DNA from: JAQUGA01 sp964521105
GTDB taxonomy: Bacteria; Bacteroidota; Bacteroidia; Bacteroidales; WCHB1-69
Assembly: GCA_964521105.1 (NCBI GenBank)
Contig: CAZFPO010000031.1
Location: 1 to 25,977, forward strand
Length of the DNA: 25,977 nucleotides
Reading direction: 5' to 3'
Part shown: positions 13,035 to 21,054 of the stretch, piece by piece
Layout of the letters: each line of letters opens with the position of its first letter
Position numbering within the stretch: the first letter of the stretch is position 1
Notes under the pieces: model-generated
Database searches by the model: none
The model's input: only the letters and a program-made list of their open reading frames with translations
What the model was told of the DNA's origin: nothing
Made by a program: the position numbers and the translations under genes

Positions 13035-15949
13035 TATTTTAAAGCATGATATAAAATTTCCACGGGATGAAATGCGGTTTTTTCGGCACCATCTTTAATT
13101 TGATGTCGACAACTTGTTCCCGTAGCCGTTATTTTTGTTGTTTTTTGAGCATTTCGAACAGCTGGCAATAGAACCATTTCACCAACGGCTATTGATGTTT
13201 CAAAGTGTTCTTTTTCGAAGCCAAATGCACCAGCCATTCCGCAACAACCCGAAGCAATTTCTTCGACATGATAATTTTCGGGAATTTGCATCATGATTTT
13301 TGAGGGGGTTGTGGATGCTAAGGCTTTTTGATAACAATGTCCATGAAAAATTATCTCTTGTTTTTCATCTGTGAAAAGTTCTTTTGAAATGTTTCCTTTT
13401 TGAAATTCAGAAGCGATAAACTCATCAATTAAAAAACAGTTTCGCGATAATTTGCGAGCATCGCTTTGTAAATGCTCATCAACAAGCTCGGGGTATTCAT
13501 CTCTAAAAGTTAAAATTCCAGATGGCTCAATTCCGATTAATGGCGAATTGTCGTTAATCAAATCTTTGAAAACTGTAACATTTCGAATGGCTAATTCTTT
13601 GGCTTTTTTGAGTAATCCTTTCGATAAAAATGTACGCCCACTATGAGCATGTTTTACAATTTTAACTTCATAATTCAAAGTACTCAAGAGTTTTAGTGCT
13701 TTAATTCCGATTTGAGTATCGTTAACATCTGTAAATTCATCCATGAAAAAATAAACTGTTTTTAATGGATGTTCGGGTTTTTTAAGATGTTTTTTAGCCC
13801 AATTGCGTAAGGTTATTTTGTAAACGGTTGGAATACTGCGTTTAGGGGCAAAACCCAAACTGATTTTTAGCAAGTAAGATGTGAGTGGATTGCTTGCAAA
13901 AAAGTTAAAAATATGTGGAATTTTAGCTCCCATTGCATACATATATGGAAAATTCCCGATTAAAAAAGTTCGAAGTGGAACTCGATTTGATTTGTAATAT
14001 TGGTGAAGAAATTCGGCTTTAAACTTTGTTATGTCGACATTAGAAGGGCATTCGGCTTTACAGGCTTTACAACTCAAACACAAATCCATGACTTCATAAA
14101 TTTCCTTGTGGTCAAATCGATTTTTTTTGGTTGAATTGGTTAAAAATTCCCTCAAAATATTTGCTCTTGCTCGAGTAACATTTTTTTCATCATTACTAGC
14201 TTGATACGATGGACACATGGCACCACCAGCAAGAATTGTCTTACGACAATCGCCGGAACCATTGCATTTTTCAACAGCACGAATTAACCCACCCGTGGAC
14301 GAAAAATCGAAAATTGTTTCTATTTCGGGAGTTAAAACATCGGGCTCGTACCTTAAAAAGGAGTTCATGGGTGGAGTGTTCACAATTTTATTTGGGTTGA
14401 AAATATTTTTCGGATCCCAAACTTTTTTCAAATCTTTAAACGATTCATAAATTTTATCTCCGAGCATTAATGGAATAAACTCTCCACGCAACCTGCCATC
14501 GCCATGTTCACCACTTAGTGAGCCATTGTAACGTTTTACCAATTTTGCAGTTTCAAGTGCAATTTCATGAAACAGTTCAACGTCCTTTGAGTGTTTTAAA
14601 TTTAAAATCGGACGAAGATGAAGTTCACCTGTGCCTATGTGAGCATGATAAACACAACTTAGTCGTTTTCGTTTTAAAAGCTCATCAAACTCTTTTATAT
14701 AATCGGGTAATAACCTCGGACTTACTGTGGTGTCCTCTACAACAGGCACTGGTTTGGCATCACCGGGCATATTCGATAATACGCCCAGTCCAGCTTTACG
14801 TAAATCCCAAACTTTTTTCATGTCTGCACCAATAATCAATGGGAAGTGAAAACCATACGAAGCTTGTCTCATTTCGTTTTCAATCTCTTTAGCTTTTAAG
14901 GCAACTTCTTCATCGCTTTGTTCAACGATTTCAACAATTAAAATGGCACCGGGATCACCTTCTACAAAAAACCGATTTTTTCGTTGCTCGATGTTATCCT
15001 TTGTTAAATGCAGAATCTCATTGTCCACTAATTCTACCGAAAACGGTTTGTATTTTAATGCAATCAAATTGGCATGCAAGGCTTCTTCTACCGAATTTAG
15101 ATGAACACACAAAAGCCCTTTATATTTTGAGGGCAGGGGTTCTAAATTCACTTTTATCTCTGTTATTAAACACAAAGTACCTTCGGAACCGGCTATTAAA
15201 CTCGAGAAATTAAATGGATTACCTTGTGAATTAAAAGGTTTCATTTCGGCAAGCATATCAATGGCGTACCCAGTATTTCGGCGTTTGATGGACGAATCAG
15301 GAAATTGTTTGCGAATCTCTGATGTCATTTCAGCATCCGAAAGCAGTTCGTTGATGTAACGATAAAGATCACCTTCGGTATTGTTGAGCACTGTTTTTTT
15401 TGAAAATTCGTTACTTGATAAATTCTCGAAAACTACTTCACTTCCATCGTGCAATAAAGCGTTAACCGATAATGTATGTTCGCGTGTACTTCCAAAAACA
15501 AGCGAATTGGCACCACACGAATTGTTGCCAAGCATTCCACCAATCATACAACGGTTTGAAGTGGACGTTTCGGGAGCAAAAAACAGTACTTCTTTCGCAA
15601 CCACTCTATTTAGTTCATCACGAATAACACCTGGCTCCACTCTAGCCCAACGTTCTTTGACATTAATTTCTAAAATCCGAGTCATGTATCTCGAAACATC
15701 AACGATTAAGCCGTTTCCAACTACCTGTCCAGCCAATGATGTCCCAGCAGCACGCGGAATCATTGGAATTTCATTTTCGGTGCAAAATTTCAATATGGTT
15801 TTTAAGTCGTTTGAATCTTTTGGATATACAACACCCAAGGGTTTTTCGCGATATGCCGAAGCATCGGTTGCATACATTAATTTTCTGACTTCGGTAGTAA
15901 ATAACTCCCCTTTTAATTGAGTTGATAATTGAGATAATAAGTTTTCCAT
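13034..15949 (-). CDS. FAD/Fe-S D-2-hydroxyacid dehydrogenase, YdiJ-like
   Basis: A 971-residue fusion of a GlcD/D-lactate dehydrogenase-type flavoprotein and a GlpC/CCG-type Fe-S subunit, related to E. coli YdiJ. Probable role: oxidation of D-2-hydroxyglutarate, D-lactate or glycolate with electrons passed to the quinone pool. FAD-binding PCMH domain: PRAAGTSLAGQ (65-75) and GGMLGNNSCGANS (137-149). FAD-oxidase C domain: HIGTGELHLRP, GEHGDGRLRGE (480-490) and WDPKNIFNPNK. Ferredoxin-like part: Cys562, 568 and 579, then CLSCKACKAECP (Cys624, 627, 630, 634). Heterodisulfide-reductase-like CCG region: HGHCYQKAL (about 869) and SGCCGMAGAFG (about 900). No signal peptide; probably peripheral to the inner membrane. 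It is 88 bp downstream of the exonuclease gene. The substrate is not fixed by the sequence. Confidence 0.9.
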   Translation of the reverse strand: MENLLSQLSTQLKGELFTTEVRKLMYATDASAYREKPLGVVYPKDSNDLKTILKFCTENEIPMIPRAAGTSLAGQVVGNGLIVDVSRYMTRILEINVKERWARVEPGVIRDELNRVVAKEVLFFAPETSTSNRCMIGGMLGNNSCGANSLVFGSTREHTLSVNALLHDGSEVVFENLSSNEFSKKTVLNNTEGDLYRYINELLSDAEMTSEIRKQFPDSSIKRRNTGYAIDMLAEMKPFNSQGNPFNFSSLIAGSEGTLCLITEIKVNLEPLPSKYKGLLCVHLNSVEEALHANLIALKYKPFSVELVDNEILHLTKDNIEQRKNRFFVEGDPGAILIVEIVEQSDEEVALKAKEIENEMRQASYGFHFPLIIGADMKKVWDLRKAGLGVLSNMPGDAKPVPVVEDTTVSPRLLPDYIKEFDELLKRKRLSCVYHAHIGTGELHLRPILNLKHSKDVELFHEIALETAKLVKRYNGSLSGEHGDGRLRGEFIPLMLGDKIYESFKDLKKVWDPKNIFNPNKIVNTPPMNSFLRYEPDVLTPEIETIFDFSSTGGLIRAVEKCNGSGDCRKTILAGGAMCPSYQASNDEKNVTRARANILREFLTNSTKKNRFDHKEIYEVMDLCLSCKACKAECPSNVDITKFKAEFLHQYYKSNRVPLRTFLIGNFPYMYAMGAKIPHIFNFFASNPLTSYLLKISLGFAPKRSIPTVYKITLRNWAKKHLKKPEHPLKTVYFFMDEFTDVNDTQIGIKALKLLSTLNYEVKIVKHAHSGRTFLSKGLLKKAKELAIRNVTVFKDLINDNSPLIGIEPSGILTFRDEYPELVDEHLQSDARKLSRNCFLIDEFIASEFQKGNISKELFTDEKQEIIFHGHCYQKALASTTPSKIMMQIPENYHVEEIASGCCGMAGAFGFEKEHFETSIAVGEMVLLPAVRNAQKTTKITATGTSCRHQIKDGAEKTAFHPVEILYHALK

Positions 15950-15954
15950 TGTGC

Positions 15955-15979
15955 ATACTTTTATACCTTACAAAAGTAT
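15955..15979. promoter_or_regulatory. Inverted repeat and -7 candidate before the dehydrogenase
   Basis: ATACTTTT (15955-15962) and AAAAGTAT (15972-15979) form a perfect 8-bp inverted repeat just upstream of the dehydrogenase ATG. On the minus strand TACTTTTG (15971-15978) matches TAnnTTTG, so a -7 element and the dyad overlap, as expected for an operator that blocks the promoter. No TTTG is found at the -33 distance. Confidence 0.4.
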
Positions 15980-16037
15980 ACATTTTGATAGAATTAGTAA
16001 TTTAAAATTTTGCTATAAAATGAATTTGAAAAACAAA

Positions 16038-16616
16038 CTATTTTGAATTTTCATTTAATAATTTGAAGTATAGTTCGCGACAAAGCCATGCATCAGTAGC
16101 TGCATAAACCAATTGAGATTGAGATAATGGAAAAGTTTCCCAATTACTGGTTTGTTGTTTTTTGCTTAATTTGTTTTCAAATAAACGAGCCGTTAATGTT
16201 TTTAAACCCGATTCGGCAAAACCTTTATCTTTTGCTAATTTTGATAAATCACATGACCCTTTTATTAAAACACCAGTTGAGCGATATATTTTTTTAACAT
16301 CATCGCCAATTGCAACACCTATTTTCATATATTTATCATTCTCTAAAAACGCTTTAAGTTTAGTACCAATATGAAACTGAAGAATGTGAAAAATCCAAAC
16401 TTTGTGTTGTCCAGCTATTTGTATAATAGAAACCTTATTTTCACGACCTGAAACAAATACTGGCTTAGTTTCGGAATCAAAGCCAAAAATATTTTCACAA
16501 ATTAAATCATCAACAACTTTTTCAGCATCAATGGTTGAACTTACTACAACAATTTCACCACTATAAGTTATAATTGGTAGCGTATTTATGATATCTTTTG
16601 ATATTATTTCATTCAT
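16038..16616 (-). CDS. DEDDy 3'-5' exonuclease domain protein
   Basis: A 192-residue protein consisting of one RNase D/WRN-type 3'-5' exonuclease domain with no extra HRDC region. Exo I is FGFDSET with Asp47 and Glu49, Exo II includes GVAIGDDV with Asp105, and Exo III is YAATDAW with Tyr171 and Asp175, so all four DEDDy acidic residues and the Tyr are present and the enzyme should be active on DNA or RNA 3' ends. SIIQIAGQHKVWIFH and CDLSKLAKD are typical family segments. The start codon is two bases after the stop of the START-domain gene, so the two are cotranscribed. It is shorter than true RNase D, and its natural substrate is unknown. Confidence 0.9.
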   Translation of the reverse strand: MNEIISKDIINTLPIITYSGEIVVVSSTIDAEKVVDDLICENIFGFDSETKPVFVSGRENKVSIIQIAGQHKVWIFHILQFHIGTKLKAFLENDKYMKIGVAIGDDVKKIYRSTGVLIKGSCDLSKLAKDKGFAESGLKTLTARLFENKLSKKQQTSNWETFPLSQSQLVYAATDAWLCRELYFKLLNENSK

Positions 16617-16618
16617 TT

Positions 16619-17266
16619 TTATAGTTCTAAAATATTGTCGTTATAGTGTTTTTTAAAATTCGGCGATTCAATCATTTTCCGCAAATTAGATAGGGTATAA
16701 TAGGGGGTTTCGGTAATAAACATATTTATAATTGATTGAGGAACATCACCTGCTGGGTCGCTATGATTTTGAAATACAACTTTTACACGATTTTTGTCAA
16801 GTGGGGTTAGCACATACGAACTTTTCACATAAGTCATTCTTACGTATCCTTTGTCGGGAACCATTCCTTTAACAGCTAACGTATTAATTGATACAACTAA
16901 GGTTGTTTTATTTTGTGAAACCGAATATTGATAAACAAAATCGCGATTTTTCACAGGCCATGGTGTTTTAATAACATTATAAATATATCCCTTAAAATCA
17001 TTTTCTTTTTTAACACGATATGATTCAATGCAATTATATACCCATGTGGGATAATTATTAACATCATCTAATACATAAACAATGCTTCCTAAATTCGTAT
17101 TAATAATTGTTTCCCCTTTAAATTCTTTTATTTGAGACCAATCGAGTTTTCGTGTCCACACTTTTATTCCATTTTTTTCGAATTCTAATACCCAATTTTG
17201 TGAATAAACTTCAAAAATCCCGACAAATAAAATGACTAATAGTAATACTCTTTTTTTATATTTCAT
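16619..17266 (-). CDS. START-domain lipid-binding-like protein
   Basis: A 215-residue exported protein. The ATG at 17266 starts a clean signal peptide (MKYKKRVLLLVILFVGIFEV, cleavage near YSQ); a TTG at 17287 would place seven residues before it and is less likely. The rest is a single START (StAR-related lipid transfer) domain: GIKVWTRKLDWSQIKEFKGE, then YVLDDVNNYPTWVYNC, TPWPVKNRDFVY (the signature WP-NRD block) and FQNHSDPAGDVPQSIIN. Such domains hold a hydrophobic ligand in a helix-grip fold; in bacteria the ligand is generally unknown. TAATTTTG at 17285-17292 (minus strand) is a possible -7 element. It heads a minus-strand run START, exonuclease, dehydrogenase and is divergent from pnuC. 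Confidence 0.88.
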   Translation of the reverse strand: MKYKKRVLLLVILFVGIFEVYSQNWVLEFEKNGIKVWTRKLDWSQIKEFKGETIINTNLGSIVYVLDDVNNYPTWVYNCIESYRVKKENDFKGYIYNVIKTPWPVKNRDFVYQYSVSQNKTTLVVSINTLAVKGMVPDKGYVRMTYVKSSYVLTPLDKNRVKVVFQNHSDPAGDVPQSIINMFITETPYYTLSNLRKMIESPNFKKHYNDNILEL

Positions 17267-17438
17267 AAGAATTAATGCTTTTGTCAAAATTAAACAATAA
17301 TTTAAAATCTTTAATATTTATTTTTTTTATTTGGAATAAATGATTGCTGTAATTATATAAACTATTGTTTTTCTGAGAAATACATTTTAAATCATACTTT
17401 TTTTTAAAATAAATAGAAATGCAATTTTACAAACTAAG

Positions 17439-17469
17439 TTTGAACAAACAACAAAATTGATTAGGTTTG
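17439..17469 (+). promoter_or_regulatory. Exact Bacteroidota promoter for pnuC
   Basis: TTTG (17439-17442), 19 bp, then TAGGTTTG (17462-17469) is a full match to the -33/-7 consensus TTTG-N19-TAnnTTTG. Transcription would start near 17476, only about eight bases before the pnuC ATG, so the mRNA would be almost leaderless. Confidence 0.8.
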
Positions 17470-17483
17470 CATAAAAAAACAAA

Positions 17484-18071
17484 ATGCAAATTGCAATTGA
17501 CTATATACAGAACAATTTATTAGAACTTATTGCTGCTTTATTTGGCTTTTTGTATGTAATATTGGCAGCTAAACAAAATTATCTTTGTTGGCTTTCGGGG
17601 ATTATCATGGTAACTATTTATACATGGATTTTTTATCATCAAAAAATTTATGCGAATATGTTTTTACAAATAATTTACCTTTTTATGAGTTTATACGGAT
17701 TTTACTGCTGGGTTAGTAAAAAAGAAGGTAAAGAGATTAAAGTTACCAAAATGGATAATTCTTACCGGCTACTGATGCTCGTTTTGTTAGTAATGTTAAC
17801 GGCTATGACCTATTTAATGCTTCAGAAAACAAATTCCACCATGCTTTTTGCCGATGCAATTACCGCTGCAGCAGGATTAGTTGCCACATGGATGCAAGCT
17901 CGAAAATACATCGATAACTGGCTGCTTTTTATCCCAACTGACATTGCTCTAACTTACATGTTTTATGTTCAAGGACTCTATGTAACTTCAATTCTTTATT
18001 TTATTTATACGTTTTTAGCTATTTATGCCTATTTGCAATGGCGAAAATCTCTATCTTTAAAAAAGGCATAA
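17484..18071 (+). CDS. pnuC: PnuC-type nicotinamide riboside transporter
   Basis: A 195-residue inner-membrane protein with about seven hydrophobic segments that takes up nicotinamide riboside, which is trapped inside by phosphorylation. Family landmarks: an N-terminal helix with LYVILAAKQNYLCWLSGI, the motif KIYANMFLQIIYLFMSLYGF followed by W76 of YCWVSKK, and the C-terminal block TWMQARKYIDNWLLFIPTD followed by YVQGLYVTSILYFIYTFLA and the final YLQWRK. Length is normal. It has an exact promoter just upstream and is followed two bases later by a NadR-type kinase, the usual partner of PnuC, which supports the NR substrate over thiamine (PnuT) or riboflavin relatives. Confidence 0.92.
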   Translation: MQIAIDYIQNNLLELIAALFGFLYVILAAKQNYLCWLSGIIMVTIYTWIFYHQKIYANMFLQIIYLFMSLYGFYCWVSKKEGKEIKVTKMDNSYRLLMLVLLVMLTAMTYLMLQKTNSTMLFADAITAAAGLVATWMQARKYIDNWLLFIPTDIALTYMFYVQGLYVTSILYFIYTFLAIYAYLQWRKSLSLKKA

Positions 18072-18072
18072 G

Positions 18073-18591
18073 GTGGTTTATAAAATTGCTATAACAGGAC
18101 CAGAATCGACAGGTAAAACTCAATTGACTGAACAATTGGCAAAGCACTACAATACTTTGTGGGTGCCGGAATTTGCCCGAGAATATATCGATTCGTTAGA
18201 TAGACCATACCGTTATGATGACATTGAAATCATTGCCAAGAAACAAATTCAAAGCGAAAACAACATCATAAAACAGGCTTATAACTTCCTTTTTTGCGAT
18301 ACCGATATACTAGTAACCAAAGTTTGGAGTGATTTTGTTTTTGGAAAATGCAGTAATTGGATTGAAAAACAATTAATTGCACACAAATACGATTTCCATT
18401 TGCTTTGTGATATTGATTTAGAATGGGAATACGACCCACAACGAGAGCATCCGAATAAACGCATTGAGTTGTTTGAAATATACAAAAATCATTTAATTAA
18501 CTTTGATTTCCATTTTTCAATAGTAAACGGAAAAGGAAACGATCGAATTTTAAATGCTATTAAAATTATTGACAATCAATTTAATAAATAA
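18073..18591 (+). CDS. nadR: NadR-type ribosylnicotinamide kinase
   Basis: A 172-residue P-loop kinase that phosphorylates nicotinamide riboside to NMN for NAD synthesis. Walker A is GPESTGKT at residues 9-16. WVPEFAREYID, typical of the NadR kinase domain, follows, then FLFCDTDIL with the Walker B-like Asp. The DLEWEYDPQREHP segment carries the lid Arg residues. Only the kinase domain is present: the regulatory helix-turn-helix and NMN adenylyltransferase domains of enteric NadR are absent, as is common in Bacteroidota. The start is a GTG two bases after the pnuC stop codon, so translation is probably coupled. The next gene begins one base after its own stop. Confidence 0.9.
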   Translation: MVYKIAITGPESTGKTQLTEQLAKHYNTLWVPEFAREYIDSLDRPYRYDDIEIIAKKQIQSENNIIKQAYNFLFCDTDILVTKVWSDFVFGKCSNWIEKQLIAHKYDFHLLCDIDLEWEYDPQREHPNKRIELFEIYKNHLINFDFHFSIVNGKGNDRILNAIKIIDNQFNK

Positions 18592-18592
18592 A

Positions 18593-20665
18593 ATGAACCA
18601 AAATCTTAAAAAAAATTTATGGTTTGCAATTACTCCATTTCTTACTTTTTTAGCATGTTTGTTTTCTGCAACTATATTTAATGATATTTATCTTAATAGT
18701 ATCGACCCTGATTTTGTATACCTAATTAACGGATTAAATGTTTTTCGAGGCGATTTTCAAGCTATCATACATGTCGATCATCCTGGAACACCTCTTCAAA
18801 TTTTAATTGGAGGATTTATTGCATTAATAGGTACAATTAGAGGTGCCGACAATATTACTATTGATGTGTTAAGTAATCCACAAATTTACATTAGAACAAT
18901 CATCATTGTTTTTGGATTTTTTCATTCCTTCGTTTTATTTTTTATCGGACAAAGATATTTTAAACATCAAAACAACATTTTTCAAAGTATATTATTACAA
19001 TTTTCTTTTTTAATTTCAGCAACAGTAGTTCTTGCCCAATCAAAACTTTTTACCGAAACGCTACTTCCACTTGGCTCATTATTAATTATTCTACTTTCGA
19101 TTGAATTAGTTTGGGGAAAAATGAAGGAGTTAAAATTCACATGGCTAACTGGTATTATTGTGGGTGTTTTTGTGGCAGTTAAAATCACATTTCTCCCACT
19201 TCTTTTTTTACCGTTTATTTTAATAACAAAATGGAGAAATAAGTTAATCTTTGTTTTTACATCAATCATCTCTTTTGTAATTTCGGTTTTACCTGTAATT
19301 AGCAAATTAACTTTTTTCAAAAATTTTATTCTTGGAATTGCAACTCATGATGGTTTATATGGAAAAGGGCAAGAGTCGCCAATTAACATCAACCAATTAA
19401 TAAACAACATTGGAAAATTGTTGACAATAGAATACTCTTTTTCTATTATTTTAATAGTATCTATTATAATCATTGTTTATACAATTATTAAAACACCCAA
19501 ATTGGCTCTTAAAAATATTGAGATTAGGTTGCTTTTTGCTATTACTGCAGTTTTTATTGCTCAATTAATAATGGTTTCAAAACATGCTGGAATAAGGTAC
19601 ATGGTTCCGGCATTAATGCTTTCAATACTTGCTCTAACTGTTATTATCCTACAATTAAAATCAAATAATAAAATATTTTTTCCACTTCTAACGCTTATAT
19701 TTGCATTTAGCTCATATAACCTAATTAGTACTTTTTCGGAAAACATTAGTAATTATCGTTTGCAAACTAAAACATTAAACTTTGTAAAAAATAATATTAA
19801 AAAAGACGATGCGGTGTTAGTTATTTCGCGAGATTCGTGGATGGGAAGCCCTTTTGTGGCTCATTCAATCATGTTCGGGAAACTTTATTGTGCTTCACAA
19901 GGTCCACAATACTCAAAATATCTTAAAAAAATTTATCCCAAATTTTATTTTTGGACACATCATAATCAACAATATTGCAATTGGGAAAACAATATCATGC
20001 CCGACCAATTTTTATCATCAAATCAGACTTTTTATCTTTATATTCAAACCGACTATCCTGATTTTTTCCAATCGGTAATGGCTGACTTTAAACAACGACT
20101 AAAATTTCAGAACCACGATTCAGTGGATTTCAAACTCTGCTATTCCGATACAATATTAGATGAAGAAATTTATGAAGTTCGAATTCATCACCCAGTAATT
20201 CCAGAGCCAAAATTTAAACTATTTTGCGATTTTGAAGAAAATGTTGCAAATCAATACACTTTAATTAAAACAAATATTGATACACTACACATCGAAGATG
20301 GATTAAGAAGAACCGACTACGATAAATTTGAAGGAAAATTTTCGGTTTGCATAACTAAAGATAACCCTTATGGTATATCGGTAAAAATGGATAACATTCA
20401 TCAATTTGATTTTATAAAAGTAAGTTTGATGTGCAAGCGAGCAAATCAAAAAGACGTATGTTGCATTGCACTTAAGGCAAACAATCCCAATGACGGCTTT
20501 TCAACTTCGGGAGGAAATATTGTGGAAGAAATTAATGGTTGGGAAAAACTCCTATTCTCTTTTCGGTTAAATCATGAGCCAATCGATGGAAAAATTGAAA
20601 TGTTTGTTTGGAATATCAGCAAAAACCCCATGTATTTTGACAACCTTCAAATTGAAATTTACTAA
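18593..20665 (+). CDS. GT-C-like membrane glycosyltransferase candidate
   Basis: A 690-residue protein starting at the ATG at 18593, one base after the kinase stop; an in-frame start at 18554 would overlap that gene and is rejected. About ten membrane helices fill residues 10-400. The first outer loop holds DPDFVYL (38-44) and HVDHPGTPL (60-68), acidic and His residues at the place where GT-C enzymes such as ArnT/PMT families have their catalytic Asp. This suggests transfer of a sugar from a lipid-linked donor on the periplasmic side. A periplasmic region follows (about 400-535), then a beta-rich C-terminal domain (540-690) ending MYFDNLQIEIY that resembles carbohydrate-binding jelly rolls. 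I do not recognise a specific family. Its place in the NR-salvage operon is unexplained and may simply be read-through. Confidence 0.75.
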   Translation: MNQNLKKNLWFAITPFLTFLACLFSATIFNDIYLNSIDPDFVYLINGLNVFRGDFQAIIHVDHPGTPLQILIGGFIALIGTIRGADNITIDVLSNPQIYIRTIIIVFGFFHSFVLFFIGQRYFKHQNNIFQSILLQFSFLISATVVLAQSKLFTETLLPLGSLLIILLSIELVWGKMKELKFTWLTGIIVGVFVAVKITFLPLLFLPFILITKWRNKLIFVFTSIISFVISVLPVISKLTFFKNFILGIATHDGLYGKGQESPININQLINNIGKLLTIEYSFSIILIVSIIIIVYTIIKTPKLALKNIEIRLLFAITAVFIAQLIMVSKHAGIRYMVPALMLSILALTVIILQLKSNNKIFFPLLTLIFAFSSYNLISTFSENISNYRLQTKTLNFVKNNIKKDDAVLVISRDSWMGSPFVAHSIMFGKLYCASQGPQYSKYLKKIYPKFYFWTHHNQQYCNWENNIMPDQFLSSNQTFYLYIQTDYPDFFQSVMADFKQRLKFQNHDSVDFKLCYSDTILDEEIYEVRIHHPVIPEPKFKLFCDFEENVANQYTLIKTNIDTLHIEDGLRRTDYDKFEGKFSVCITKDNPYGISVKMDNIHQFDFIKVSLMCKRANQKDVCCIALKANNPNDGFSTSGGNIVEEINGWEKLLFSFRLNHEPIDGKIEMFVWNISKNPMYFDNLQIEIY

Positions 20666-20682
20666 TCTTCAAATCATTTAAT

Positions 20683-20712
20683 TAGGGAAGAACGAAGTAG
20701 GGAAGAACGAAG
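20683..20712. repeat. 15-bp tandem duplication
   Basis: TAGGGAAGAACGAAG occurs twice head to tail (20683-20697 and 20698-20712), just after the membrane protein gene. It is likely a slippage product at the edge of the longer tandem repeat that follows. Confidence 0.8.
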
Positions 20713-20727
20713 TATTCGATTTGATTC

Positions 20728-21054
20728 ATTAGCACATTAGCAAATTATACAATTAGCACATTTTCAAATTTTCAAATTGGCACTTTAGCACATTAAATCA
20801 TTAGCACATTAGCACAATAAATAATTAGCACATTAGCACATTAAATACTTAGCACATTAGCACATTAAATAATTAGCACTTTAGCACATTGAATNNNNNN
20901 NNNNNNNNNNNNNNNNNNNNNNNNNNNNNNNNNNNNNNNNNNNNNNNNNNNNNNNNNNNNNNNNNNNNNNNNNNNNNNNNNNNNNNNNNNNNNNAATAAT
21001 TAGCACTTTAGCACATTGAATCATTAGCACATTGAATCATTAGCACATTAAAAA
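20728..21054. repeat. ATTAGCACATT tandem repeat tract
   Basis: Degenerate head-to-tail copies of TTAGCACATT and TTAGCACATTAAATAA fill the whole gap between the convergent membrane protein and murF-alr genes, apart from a 100-N run. Variants include TTAGCAAATTA and TTTAGCACATTGAATCA. The tract has no coding capacity and no clear terminator hairpin. Related GCACATTAG tracts are, from general knowledge, found between genes in other Bacteroidota. Its true length is uncertain because assembly broke inside it. Confidence 0.85.
20895..20994. other. Scaffold gap of 100 N inside the tandem repeat
   Basis: The 27 bp before the gap (20868-20894) equal the 27 bp after it (20995-21021). Unlike the hutH gap, the match lies inside a tandem repeat, so it may be either overlap of contig ends or simply repeat identity. 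The number of missing copies cannot be told. Confidence 0.85.

Noticed and set aside
14209..14835. Forward ORFs of 63-105 codons inside the dehydrogenase gene
   Set aside because: Shadow frames opposite the FAD and Fe-S motifs of the real gene.
15381..15920. 179-codon forward ORF antisense to the dehydrogenase
   Set aside because: It lies wholly opposite a well-supported conserved domain gene and has no recognisable motifs; a shadow frame.
18554..18592. Extended start for the GT-C-like protein
   Set aside because: It would overlap the kinase gene by 38 bp and add a hydrophilic-free stretch; the ATG at 18593, one base after the kinase stop, is the natural start.
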